A stretch of DNA of 64,000 nt, taken from contig CM049403.1 of the NCBI GenBank assembly GCA_026929865.2, positions 5,937,501-6,001,500 of the forward strand, in the 5' to 3' direction. The notes under the pieces are model-generated. The model was given only the letters and a program-made list of their open reading frames with translations. It had not been told where the DNA came from and ran no database searches. Below are positions 1-12,428 of the stretch, piece by piece. Position 1 is the stretch's first letter, and the number at the start of each line of letters is the position of its first letter. Both the position numbers and the translations under genes were made by a program. The DNA is from Hyperoplus lanceolatus (lineage: Eukaryota > Chordata > Actinopteri > Uranoscopiformes > Ammodytidae).

Positions 1-426
1 AGACACAGCTACAACAAAAGGGCATCTAGATAGAGAGCACCGAGATGCTGTCAGACTGAGAGAACAGGGTTAAGTCAACAAAATGTCTAATATATAACAT
101 TCCATGATTAATAGATGTCATAGCATGTATGTGTACTCTGCTGAGACACAGGTGGCGTGGCTTCTTCTCACCCATAACTCCAGAAAGCTTGCAGCAGGTC
201 ATGATAAAAATAAACTTGCAACGAGTTTGACCCGGCCAGGTAAAAACACAGCGACACAGCCATACATTAGTAAGAACGACTGTTCACCCACTCATTCGCC
301 AGCTGGCCTCTCACAGAGCCGTACAGGTGCACATCAATTTTTTAAGTCATGTTGACAAAAGCTTTCAGACTTCTGCTCTAATATACACGCTGCACATGTT
401 TTCATACCTTCAGAGGTATTCAAGGG

Positions 427-535
<109 letters not shown>

Positions 536-2232
536 CTTCTGTGCATTTCTATAGACAATAAAATCAAGGAAAGCAGATGCGTGTTGGGCTGTAGATTCCT
601 TTTGTTCATATGCTCTGAATGCAAACAGTTCTCCACAGTGTTAAAAGTCCCATGCTTTTTAACACTGACAGCCAGCCGTAAGAAGACATACAATACTGTA
701 CACTGTGCAACTATTTTTGGCTTTATTTTCTTTGAATTTTTTTTTCTCAAAGTAAAAAGAGTAGTTCAACAATTTGCTGATTCATCTTCTTGCCATTGAC
801 TTACATAAGAAGATTGATATCACTCTAATGCCTGTAAAAAATATGAAGCTACAGCTGCCTAGCTTAGCTTGACATATGGTTCATCAGCCATGAACACACT
901 TGCCTTACCACAACAATAAGCATACTAGAAATCATCAAGTCATATTTCACTGACTTGTCTTTACCGTGTATAATTTCAGAACCACACACGTCCGCTTCCT
1001 TCCACTCTGTCTCCACTATGTTTTCCCTTTGTGGTGAAATAAGTTTCACTTTGTGAGTGGTGCTCCCATTTTACTCCCGAAAAAAAACCAAAGAGCCGTG
1101 AGTCACCAAACCAAAGGATGTAAGCACTTGCAACCGGTATTTTGTCTGTCTTTGTCACACTGCACACTTCCACCAAAATACCATGTTTCAAGTGTCATTT
1201 ACCCCAAACGTAGCATTTTAATACCTACAATAAAATATGTGCTACCAAAGCAGTTAGAAAATGCATATGCGTATTTTTTTCCTACATATGAAACTAACCC
1301 ATGTGCCCTGTCGTAACAGGTCAGCGTATGTAAACCTGTGCATCCTTTACATGTGTAGCTAAATGAAGATCAATAATTGATCATCCTAACCCTGTTGTCA
1401 TTCTTACATATGCATCCTTTAATAATTAATAAACACACAGCATGTGGACATGGGAACTACACAGTAAATAGCCCATAGCATATAAACAGTAATACCTTTA
1501 AGATTCTATATTAAATCTGGTACACTGCTGTAATAAGAACAACCTTTCAGGTATTCCATTATTGCTCGAGTATCTCACTAGAGATATGATCGGCGTGGTG
1601 TTAAAAGCCCCTCTGAGCCTTCCCACTCCAAACACAATTGGTTAGGGTTTTTTTATCCGCCTGTCCTACATTTATTGTGTGTCAAACAATTTAGTGAACT
1701 GCCCAAGGCTTTGACTCCGTAAAGTTGCTCTTAATATCGTTTAATATCAACTAATGATATAGGTCAAGAAGACTCATTTTGTCATGATCATCGCTGCAAA
1801 ACATGAAAAGATGCAACATATGGGTCTGTTTCCTAAACTGGAGTTGCTACAGCAGATCACTACACTATCAAACACTGTGTTTTTACCAAAGCACACGCCA
1901 TTGAGCAGCATTGTTTAAAAGCTAAGGGTAGTATCTTATTGGGTTGTTAGCAGGGGCAGAAGAAGTATACACACATGTCTGTTAATTTACTCCAAAGTAC
2001 CAGACCAAGAGTGTTAAACTTTGTAGAAGGTACACTAACTACAAAATCTAACTTAATACAGAATTATTACTAGGAAAATGTACTTTAGGTTACAAAATGC
2101 ATAAGTCCTCATTTCGCAGAACAATCATCCCTATGTCACTTAATTCTGATGTGTCTATTTATTTGCACAGATAATTTTTCTGTTTTAGTTTTTAGAAGTG
2201 GAACTGGCTTTAACCACTTTATGTATTGTAGT

Positions 2233-2260
2233 CTGGTGGTTCCCAATCTAGGGGTAGCAA
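2233..2260. mobile_element. hAT-like terminal fragment
   Basis: The text GTGGTTCCCAATCTAGGGG resembles a terminus seen on many fish hAT-type elements (CAGTGGTTCCCAACC...). I see no matching inverted end nearby, so it would be a truncated relic. It is short and recognised only by resemblance. Confidence 0.35.
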
Positions 2261-2407
2261 TTGGCGGAGTGGACTTTTATTTAAATAGCTAAACTGTGAA
2301 AAGTACAATATTTTCAATTTTGCAATACAGTGGCAGAAAAATTACAAAGACTCAAATACCCTACTTGAATAATATGTACTTGGTGACTTTCTACACAGTG
2401 ACTGTGG

Positions 2408-2514
<107 letters not shown>

Positions 2515-2548
2515 AACAGTGGTGTGAAGGGTTGTGTTGGCAGCGTAC

Positions 2549-2668
2549 TTGTGTGCGTGGCTTGTATGGCGAGCTGCTCTCCAGGTCTGCCAGGATACTG
2601 GTGAGGGAGTCGATCTCTGCATCCAGACTGGAGCGCCTCTCCTCCAGTGTCTTCTCTGGTCCTTTCAC
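2549..2668 (-). CDS. lpp: lpp third coding exon (LPP-specific segment)
   Basis: A 120-base exon on the minus strand, phase 0 at both ends, after acceptor ctgacacaAG (2670-2669) and before donor CAA|GTACGC. It encodes 40 residues: VKGPEK, then TLEERRSSLDAEIDSLTS, ILADLESSS and PYKPRTQ. Human LPP has nearly identical text from TLEERRSS through PYKPR, as I recall it, with C replacing one S. This is the clearest proof that the gene is lpp and not another zyxin-family member. The segment joins the proline-rich N-terminus to the long low-complexity middle of LPP; the LIM domains lie further downstream, outside the window. The donor is weaker than the other two and is followed 37 bases later in the transcript by a long CA tract. 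Confidence 0.95.
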
Positions 2669-3196
2669 CTTGTGTCAGCAAAACACACAGCAAGATATGT
2701 GAGTGGACTTTAACAAAAGAGCCAATAAACCAAACTTGAATTGGAGTCACGTTGTATGGTTGTACTTGTAAAGGGTAAGAAAACATGATCATCAATAGAG
2801 AAGTAATTCTGACTTTGTGAGACATTCTCTCCTGCCCTTTATTTCCACACTTCTTACACGTTTCTTTTTAAGTTCCATGCTTTACCTTGACCTCAGACAA
2901 TCCCCCTCTGAAAAGTCTCACATCAATAGCACAGAACCTTTCTCTCTGAGAAGTAAGAAAGCAACGCATTGTCTGAGACAACTTTCATACACGCGCCGCA
3001 CTATTTCACCCTCCTGCTTTTTCACACTGCATGTGGATTTACGGTTTCCCATTCTTCATGCATTATTCATCCCAATCTCATTTGGCGGGATTTCAAACAA
3101 AGAGGTCAACATATTTTTTTTCTTCTTTAAATGAAAAATCTTCTTTTTCTTCTAAACTTTAAACACACGCTCCATAAAAGATGACAAGACTGGCTG

Positions 3197-3275
3197 ATTT
3201 TTATTTAACCAGGTTTATTGTCAGAGGGAGCTTGAATGTGTTAGTTACAGGATCACTCCAGCAGGCTGAGACCAC
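3197..3275. repeat. Possible dispersed repeat fragment (TTTATTTAACCAGG type)
   Basis: The opening tttttatttaaccagg matches the start of a dispersed repeat common in teleosts, and nearby text (ctgagaccacac) is also similar. No target duplication is visible, and the class cannot be assigned from this window. Confidence 0.3.
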
Positions 3276-5969
3276 ACGGATTTATTCATCCACTTTTTTT
3301 TTAAGTTCCACCTCAGACAAAAACATCTTCAACTTATTAAAAAAAGACTTCAACATATTAATATAAAAAATAAAGACACACAATATGTTAGAAAAAGAAA
3401 AAGACAAAAATCTGGAAAGTACTTAAAGATGATCTGGCCGTCGGTGACAAAAAATTCCTGCCGTAAATTCCTCTGTGGAATGACGGTTATATTATTTTTT
3501 GTCTTTCTCAACTATGCTGCAACTTCAAGAAAGGCTTCTTGCAATTGCCTGCGGGGGCTTTTGGAGTTGGGCTGGATCAATGACTGCTTCTTATTCTAAT
3601 GTTATGTGTTTGGATTACCTGTCACAATCCATTACAGGCAGAGGGCTTGCCTCCATCTGCGCGGGGAGCAGGGCTGCAGCTTAAAAACATCTAAGGCAAT
3701 CACGAGTCGGAGGGGTAAACAAAAGAAAAAAGAAAAAAACACTAATGGCTTGTCTCAAATCAACACAAAGAAAAAGCAGGCAAACTTGTTTAACGGTGAT
3801 AATGAGGAGGATGAAAGGGAAAAACCTTTGCAGTTCTTAAGTGATGGGTTGGAATGCGCTGTAGTGTATAGGGCTTCATAACCTGGACAACAGCTCAGTG
3901 AGAAAACTAGCTGCTTTTAGTCGTCTTCCCCCTCTCCTGCTAAAGGTTTGGGGAATTAACATGTCACAACAAAGATATCTAAGGGACCAGGGAATATTTC
4001 TGCAAATACCATTTCATCATTGATTTATTCATTCAGTAGAGCAGTATTTCTCCACCGAGGCACAAGATATTAAGACATTCTGATTGATAACTATCCCTTT
4101 TTCTGTTTGTGAACAGCAACCCCTACAATTAAAAAGTTCTGCTCTGGCTAGAATGATGAAGATAGCAGTGGGTGTATTAAGGAAATTATTCAATTGCACG
4201 GCCAGAGTGATTCTACATACAATATGATAGGAGAAGAAAAGTCAAGCACTTTTAAAACTAATTGAGCACTTGATTTCTTCCCTTAGGCCTCAGCTATATT
4301 TTACATTCTTTTACTTTTTGGAAGAAAAAGGATGGATGATAGGAATAGAAACTAACTGTAGAGCGTGCCTAATCGTATTTGTCCTGCAAAAAAAAACATG
4401 CATCTCCCAAATAGCAAACTGTATTACTCCAATGGGATTTGTATTGTTATTTCAGCTTTAGCTCAAAGCATACTGTATATTATGACATTTCTTTGTAGTA
4501 TATTGAAACATTTCTAATTCATTACTACTACAATACTTCAAATCAAAGTCATGCTCGACAAAATCCACAGTTACTCTTTAGTGCCAAACAAACATCCCGG
4601 AGCTAAAGCTAATATGAGGTTTCAGCAGTTTGAGTTACACAAAGCAAGTGGAAATCTTCAAATTTTATTTTATGTAAAACCTTATTTTGACTTTTTTTTT
4701 ACTGTACAGTGACAATATAAATGTAATAACAGATGCAACATTTAAAAAAAAAATGGTTTTAAGCTTTAACAAAAATAAATACAAAAATAATAATGTGCCC
4801 TAAGTCTAGCAATACACAACGTGAATATATACAGTGCAACTTGCCATTCACAGTGACGGACTTCCTTAAATAGATCAGGAGCCAGATGTGACTGATCTGT
4901 GTTAAAGTCAGATTTTTAAGTCTGTCATCTCCAATTACGGTTAAGAAAGGTTGTGTGGTTTTATCTTAATTTTTCTTACCAGATACAAGTATAATCCAAC
5001 ACATTAAGGTATACAGATTTCACACTGGTGTAAAAACAAGTACCCTAGAATCCCACAGGTCTTCCATATTGGCCAGTACCCTGAGATTAGGTCAGTGGAA
5101 CTGGTGTTGCAAAAGCCACACTGCAGAGTCTCCAGTAAAAACATGGAGGTTGTAATTCGACTAAAAATTATCCGTGACTTCATAAAATGGATAATAGAAG
5201 AGAGGATTTGTTTGGACGTTTGCGGATCTAATGATTTGTTGAAAACTCTTGTCAAATTTTCCATGGATGTGAAATATGAGATACATTTTTTGCATTTTAT
5301 GACTTTGCTTGTTTCTCTATGCTCAGCCAATTCTAAAAATGTTAAGGGAAGGCATTCATTGGCTTAACATAACATCCCATTGGTTTAAACGAGACCATCA
5401 AATTGAGAACTGTAGCCTTTAAAAATACTTGCATAACTATGAGAAGGCCCGTAGTTTACAATAAGGTCTTAAGAGCGCATGAACGGACGCACGCTGCTAA
5501 CCCCCAGAATGCACTGTCCAACTGTCTCTGGATACAGTTTGTGTGGGAGGAGCGATGGATTAACACAAATTGCATAACTCGTTTAAAATGATGTAACATT
5601 CTGTCTCTAAACTTACAGAGGAAGCATTTATTTAGGAGAGAAGAAAACTGGTCAGATCACATAGATGTGAGCCGCTCCAGGGCTGGAGGAGTGAGATTTT
5701 ATTTTTTCACCCTGGCTCAAGTTGAACAAAAGGAATGTGAAACACTTGGAGGACTTTTTTGCAGCAGAGGTCAAGTGCTCAGAGTGTCAGTCAAAAGCTC
5801 AGAGGCCGGATATCCCCCCGAGGGCCAAATGCCTGTGGGTATTATGACCAGCCAGGCAAGAAAGTGTGACCAAACTGCGCCAATAGGTGTCAGCCTTCTA
5901 TCCTTTCGCTGCTTTGGAACTCTCAGATAGTGAAGAAAAAAGTGTGTTTATGTGCAGGTCCTTGAGTTA

Positions 5970-6003
<34 letters not shown>
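5970..6003. repeat. (GGCT)8 tetranucleotide repeat
   Basis: About eight tandem copies of GGCT, roughly 200 bases downstream of the proline-rich exon in transcript order. It is a simple sequence repeat within the intron. Confidence 0.97.
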
Positions 6004-6204
6004 GCTGCAGGCTAGCAACTGAAGCTGGAAGGCTCTCTGCATAAGACTGCAACTCATACGGACAGATAGTTGGCCTAAAACATGAACTGGAGTCAGCGTA
6101 GAGCTGCTCGGGGGCCGTCTTTGCTCTCTGTGTGCTGCTGACTTTTGGAGAGTTTATTTCTGACAACCAAGAAAAAAAGTGAAAACAACAACACTTTGTC
6201 TCAC

Positions 6205-6287
6205 CTGGAAGTCGCACGAGATCATCGGTGGAGGAGAAGGGAAATCGCTGGAATATTCAGCAGGTGGTGGAGGGGGAGGGTATTCCA
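6205..6287 (-). CDS. lpp: lpp second coding exon (proline-rich)
   Basis: An 83-base exon on the minus strand between acceptor tttccAG (6289-6288) and donor CCAG|GTGAGA. Two bases complete the valine codon begun in the first coding exon; 27 codons follow, reading EYPPPPPPAEYSSDFPSPPP then MISCDFQ, and the exon ends in phase 0. It lies where human LPP has two proline clusters just before the KTLEERRSS segment. In LPP and zyxin such clusters recruit Ena/VASP proteins through EVH1 domains. Here the first cluster follows tyrosine and the second is FPSPPP, so neither is an exact FPPPP core. A (TG)9 run lies about ten bases upstream of the acceptor. Identification rests on phase agreement with both neighbours, position and composition; the exon is too short for more. 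Confidence 0.82.
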
Positions 6288-6298
6288 CTGGAAATTTT

Positions 6299-6316
6299 AC
6301 ACACACACACACACAC
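6299..6316 (-). promoter_or_regulatory. (UG)9 tract at the acceptor of the lpp proline-rich exon
   Basis: The plus strand reads (AC)9; lpp pre-mRNA reads (UG)9 followed by AAAAUUUCCAG and then the exon. The tract occupies the place of the usual pyrimidine tract. This layout resembles the UG tract before CFTR exon 9, where TDP-43 binding reduces exon inclusion. The repeat and its spacing are seen directly; an effect on splicing is inferred. Confidence 0.5.
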
Positions 6317-7339
6317 AGAAACAAAAACGGCTTATTAAATACTTCCCCTTTTTTACATGCAAACCGTCACAATTCTAGAAGAACAGACATTCCAACACTG
6401 AGTTAACACACAGAATTTACTGAGTATTATGTCAAATTGTTATATAATTGTTTTCAAATTTTAAGTAACAAGTGTGATAGGTGCAGAAAACATGAGCAAA
6501 TGTTATCAAGAAATTTGTAAAAGAGGTGCAAATAATCTATGGATAAAGTGAACCATGATTGCACATCAGTTCTGCTACATCAGAAGTGATCATTTCACAT
6601 GATAGTTTCATAAAGGTCTGTTAGACAGGGAGTTCCCTGATATATAACAGTGTAACAACATATGAATTGATCCACTGCATGATGATGTTAGTGCAAACTA
6701 CATCAGTCCGTCGAAACACAAACATGCACATGAAACGGAAATTTGACCGGATACGTGTGTCAATCTGTGTGCAAAATACTGATTTTATTGCAAACTTTCA
6801 CTAATATTGATTTCACTGTTATGATCAATATTATTTTATATTAACAATGAATTAAATAATTCATCATCAAGACGTTTTTATTTTTTCATCATAATTTGTG
6901 CTCAAGTGCAAAATCAAGTCAGACATCGGAAAGGGCTTCTATCTACAGCTACGACTAAAGAGAGAAAGGAGACAAAGAAATTGAGAGTTGTCCTCACACG
7001 ACAGTGGATTGACACACATAATTGCAGCCATTTACTTAACAAATAAGTACTAATCTAGAGTGAGCATGTGTTTTTTTTTCATCCCCAAGATTAGAAATGT
7101 AAATGTTGTGTTACAAATGGGTTAGAGCGGGTGTTTGTTGTGCCAAGAGGAGTAAGAACGAGCCAAATGTGTAGTTCTAAAGTCCATGCTAATCCAAGGA
7201 TTGCATCCCCACCACATGTTTCAGACAGGATAAGGAGTTACGTGCCAAATTAATTTCTGATTTGGCTTCTCTCTGGCACAGGACTTAAGACTGAATCATT
7301 TGACCATGTACTTCTAAGTACCCAACCAGACATGAGCTC

Positions 7340-7570
7340 TGCAAATTAAAAGGCTTTTTAAGAGACGTAATGGGAATTTGTTCCAATAGCTAAGACTTTG
7401 ATGAGGCCTGTTCACAAATTCCATTTGATTTCCATGGCTTTTTTTTTTTTTCAAAATCTGATTTTCATTATAATCTAATTGGTGTCATCAATGTAGTTTA
7501 TGCAAGGCAGCTGACCAAATTAATTAAGCATGGTTTTCAGTCGCCTTGACAGAACAGCTCAAAGAAGAAA
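7340..7570. promoter_or_regulatory. Candidate intronic regulatory patch
   Basis: A repeat-poor stretch with a homeodomain-type core AATTAATTAAG near 7518-7528 and CTTGACAGAACAG near 7544-7556, which contains a TALE-like TGACAG. Developmental enhancers often look like this. Nothing here shows conservation, so this is only a pointer. Confidence 0.22.
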
Positions 7571-8114
7571 GGAAGGAGGGAGAGATAATGCAGCATGGGT
7601 AAAAAAAAAAAAATAAATTGGACACATGTCTGCGTCACGAGCATTACAGCATTTCAGAAATTGTGAGCATTGCATTAAACATTCCCCTCAGGGTGTTTTG
7701 AGGGGGCCTCCATGTGAATTGTTTATATAATAACCCTGTGACCTCCGCTAAAACTCCAGAGTGTAACAGCCCTTCTAAACCTCTGGGAGAGGAAATAAAA
7801 TATGCTGCTCTACAACAAGGCTCTGGCCCGGGCCCTCCCCTCCACTCCACTCTCCATCCTTTTTAACCAGAATATAAGTCACTTGTAACTCGTGGACTTA
7901 CAGAGAATTAAAACATTAGGTTTGATGTACGCTTCTCTCGAACATCACCAAGATGTTTTGGACTTATCATTTCAGGAAACACAAGAGTTGTAAATGTTTT
8001 AGGAGATGCATGTTTTATTGAAGAGGTCTTAAGAGGTATGTATGTGGAAAAGCAGGACTTGAGAGATAACACAGGGGTCATTAAGCATCTTTGCTAAAAG
8101 GTTCTTCCAGGTAA

Positions 8115-8128
8115 CCCCCCCCCCCCCC
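8115..8128. repeat. Poly-C tract
   Basis: A run of about 14 C within the lpp intron. Simple sequence; no function inferred. Confidence 0.95.
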
Positions 8129-10119
8129 TCCATCGACCTTATGTTTCTATGTATCTGTCATCATGCCAGTTGTTTTGGACTGAAATGTGTTAATGTGGTG
8201 TAACGTAACCACTAGTTATGTTTGCATCCCCTGTAAATCCTTCCAAGCAAAAACTTTGCTCTCATAAACGACTACCCTCAACCTTTAAAGTTGTTAGAGA
8301 TTCAATGTCAGCAAAGACACAGTGGTTTAGTAGAAGCCTTTCCCATAACAGCTTATTTCCATAATCGTAATTTCTTTAAAAATGTGTCAGCTAAATACAT
8401 CACCCATGACCTGTAGATCATTTGCTGGGCCAATTTAAATTGAGTGTATATTGAAGTCAGTCACCATGATTCCATTCATCTAGAAAAATGCTAGAAAGTG
8501 GAACCTGTTATTGCTGTAAGAGTGGGCCTTGTTAAGGCTAAAACACAGCCTTCAACACAGTAAATCTCAATGGACATATGCAGTCATTTAAATAGCTGTG
8601 GCTGAAGCATTATCACACAGCAAAAGATGTAGATGCAACTCAAAGGCTCCGTGTGGAGTTTTGTTTTCATCACAGTCTTCACTAGTTCAACATACACGTT
8701 GAATGCATTTCTTATTTTCCTCATAAAACATTTGCAAAAGACGATTTTTCCTCAATACTTTAAATCCAGAATTGTTTCATCAAAAGATGCTAGCTTGCAG
8801 TATTCATCTACATTGCCTTTGCAGGCACAATGCTGACTGGGGCAAACAACTTCCTTTGGATGGAGTAACAAAATCTAGCTTTTTTTCTTCTTCTTTTTAC
8901 TATGTCCGAAGAATCACCAAACTACATTTTAAATGGCACTAGAATAAAGGAAATTACATCTACCCTTTCAAAAAATGTCTGAGAGTGGACCCACAGACAC
9001 CCCCTTTACCATTGGCCCACCAATGCTGATGGGTTACTTTAGGCCTATATTGTTAAATGTGACTCATTTATATGCATTTTGTGTTTGATTTTATTCATGA
9101 AGGGATTTTCACAGCATTTAACTTCCAACCAATTATCTGATTTTTAACACCTTATTGTAGTTAGCCTACGTTTATAAGGCTGACTAGTGGGGATCTTAAG
9201 ATTCTTGTACCCCTGTCTAAAAATTTACGGAGTATGTGGACAGTTGTGGGGGGGTGAGATGGCACTCAGCGGTGCACCGGAAAAATGTCTCTTATTTTCA
9301 AATCTCAATGTTGAGTTGATAGGACAATATTAGGTTTATTATATGAGTTGTTGTCAGTAGTGAACAGCTAAACTGGTGAAACATAAGCCTCCAGACTGAA
9401 AGAACTACATGTGTACAACAATAGAGTGAATCTGATATCAATATTAGCAAAAGCATGATTTTTACATTTATAAGTAGCTTATGCGTGTATCCGATTGGTC
9501 TAAAAAAGGAGTGTGTTAAGGAGAAAGTATGACAGCAGGGAGGATAGAGAACAGAAACTCAACTGGTTCAATATTTCGAAATGGGTAAAACCCGAAAAAT
9601 ATTAATTTACATGTTGAAGAAACTAAAAATAACACGTTAAGTGCAACCACATACAGTATATTTATTTAAAAATATGTTTTTTCTCCCATTTTCCACTTCT
9701 CTTTCTTTTACCGTAACAGTTTTTCTAAAATGTCCTTATCGAAAGAGGACTTTTTTCTCTCCACGAAAGTGAAACAGAGACGTCAGATATGCAGGGTAAA
9801 CCTGCTTAATTTAAAAATTGACAAGATCTGTAGAAAGTGGAAAGGGAGATTCGAGTCATTCATAGGTTTCATTCTCTTTAATTTTTTTAACCCAGTTAAA
9901 AGCCAACCAGTAGAGTCACTAACTATGAGAACCATCTTCGACTTCCCACCATTGAACAAAGCCTATTGAAAAATACACATTTCAAGCCCGAGGGTCCACC
10001 TCCGTGGGTCAAACCCTGGGTCACTGCTGTAGCCTGTAGCCCATGGACACTTTATCTGTGTCACCCCGTACAGCCAATCATTTTTGCCACTAAATTTAGA
10101 TTTCTGATCTAAAGCCAAC

Positions 10120-10400
10120 ATGGGTTGGAGCTGTTAAGCACTTGCTGTTCTGTCATGCTTTAAAGGCAGTGAGTGCTAGCTTCTGTGCTGTGAATGAAGC
10201 TGGTTCCATTTGTGACAATAGGGAGTTGAAAGCTCCAAGTGAGCGCTAATGAGAGAAGCAGCAGGAAGACCTACTTAATACGACAACTTCCCCTCTCTTT
10301 ATTGAGCAATTACTTTTAAGTAGCTTCTTTGTGAACAAGGAATCCTAATCAGTGATTAAAGCTATTTGAGAGGCCATAAGACATATGGTTATCGGGAAGC
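10120..10400. promoter_or_regulatory. Candidate intronic regulatory patch
   Basis: Balanced, repeat-free sequence with a SOX-like ACAATAG near 10216, GCGCTAATGAG and CCTAATCAGTGATTAAAGC. Its texture is like that of a conserved non-coding element. The call is inference from motif density only. Confidence 0.2.
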
Positions 10401-11279
10401 AGAGTATTGTTCGGGGGAGATAAAAAAGGGTGGAGATGGATCAAGCTGTGACACTGGGACTAATATTAAACTTTGTTTTTCAAGTAAGTGGTAGATTATC
10501 AAACACTTCAACAACTGTATACATCTAATGATTGGCAACAGTGCATGGCATACTTGAATGTGAATGTGTAAAACGCTTTCAAACTATGCATTTAGTTGCA
10601 AAATATACAGAATAGAGAAATGTCAGAAGAGAATAGGACCAGAAATCTCTTACAGGTTGCAGAGGATTCTTTTTTTTTAAGTAGTTCTGCTTTGTGGTAG
10701 AGATTAGTATATTCTGTGGGGGCTGAAGGTCGAGCATATGTTTATAGATTTACATATGTACAATATTATCACAGTGACACGTTTGTTAGCATCGACCATC
10801 TGGTCTGCATGGACTTAGGACAAAGCCCTGCACAAACTGCTTTTTCACATAATGCGTTCAACATTTCAGTGAAAGGAAACGGTTTGCAAAAGAAAGAGAT
10901 ATAACCTCAAACAGTGGGGAGAGTTGTGTCCTAGCACTATAAACACACACAGACACACCATGTCTGCCTATATGTTTGGGCACACACAAATCTGAACTTG
11001 ATTTACAGCTGAAAGTCCATTAGCGCTCACACATGCTGCACAGAGCCAAAATAAGGGTTGGCGAGAGAGGTGGTGTGGGTGCACATGTATCACGTGGCAG
11101 CTCCTCTTGCACCAATAACTTCTACAGCACATGACCCCTGAAATCTAAACGGTTCATTATTTTTACATTTGCACAAGCCTGAAGTAATCTGTATTAAAAT
11201 GCAAACAAGACAAGTGGCTTCACATTTTATTCAGTAGCAAATAAAATATATCTATAATCCCTTCCAGACAAAATAGACG

Positions 11280-11620
11280 AAGTGTTTTAGGTCCGGCCGG
11301 GGTGTCAGATCGCATGCTTTATCTCCACACACCCGTTCCAAATGCGCTGTGGCAGAGGTTGAGAGCACATTGTTTTGACATAATTACGGAGCCATTTTAT
11401 TCCGTCTTCCGCTGGAGAGGAGCAGCTGAGCCCTGCTCTTAATTAGCATGATATGTATAGGAGAGTGATTTATGACTTAGTTTGGGTTTTTAGAGATGCG
11501 AGGCAGGGATTTGAGGTCTTTGGAGATCTACTTGTTTTAAGTGTAAAGGAGCAAGACCCAAATTGGCTCCTGCTACTTTAAGGAGAATTCCCCTCGGGAG
11601 GCGAAATTCAGATAGGGAGC
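11280..11620. promoter_or_regulatory. Candidate intronic regulatory patch
   Basis: A comparatively GC-balanced stretch with TAATTAGCATG at 11440-11450 and a G/A-rich flank, no repeats and no ORF. It resembles vertebrate intronic enhancers. Conservation is not assessable here. Confidence 0.25.
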
Positions 11621-12354
11621 AATAGACAGGTTGTTTTTGTGTGAAAGCAAAAAGGTGAGCAGCTAGAAGCCAATGTTGTGTAGTGTAACGTCATACGGGA
11701 TGTACAGTTAGTGCCTCAAAACGTGACGTTAGGTTAAGGTTTGCTGATGAGCGAAAGTGTGATTCATCAGAGGCGGAGAACGTCGCTGTCATTTCTTCTA
11801 AACAAACGAGAGAGTGAGATTAAATGAAGCTTGTTAAATGTCACAGAAGACACTCAGCTAGTTTCATAACATGAAACCTTTCCAAGCTGCCTCTGCCACG
11901 CTGGGAATCCACTGTATGCTATGTAGGGTGTCTGAGGTCACGGGCCATACATCAACTTGGAACTCAAATCACATGGCTTTATGAGCTTTTTAAGTGACGT
12001 ACTTTAGGGTTTCCCCCAAACTAACAAGTACGCTCCCACAGGGTAAATATAATGATGACATTTAAAGATAATTACCATTTAATGGATACTAAATATATTA
12101 GCCTTCGTGATGTTTCTGATGGAGATTGCTTTTCATTGGGCTTGTTAACTAGCCACTGAGATGTTGTCAAATAGCTTAACAATTCAATATTGTTGTCTGA
12201 TATTGGAGAGCTGGCCCTTCTAGAAGATGCTGTACCTATTGACCGGGGCATATCTCAGTCGTGTGTAGTCTACTTGATCAGGTCTACACAGTTTTACAAA
12301 ACTGCTGATCCAAACAACTTCACACTTAGATCAGACGCACACGTACTGTATATG

Positions 12355-12355
<1 letters not shown>

Positions 12356-12426
<71 letters not shown>
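12356..12426. repeat. (CA)35 microsatellite
   Basis: An uninterrupted ACAC run of about 71 bases within the large lpp intron. Confidence 0.99.

Positions 12427-12428
<2 letters not shown>

Larger units (their letters stand above)
2669..6204 (-). other. lpp: lpp intron between second and third coding exons
   Basis: A 3,536-base intron, donor GTGAGA at 6204 and acceptor AG at 2670-2669. It holds a (GGCT)n run at 5970-6003 and a possible repeat piece at 3197-3275 (TTTATTTAACCAGG). I see no gene in it; the small ORFs have no recognisable domain. Confidence 0.85.
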
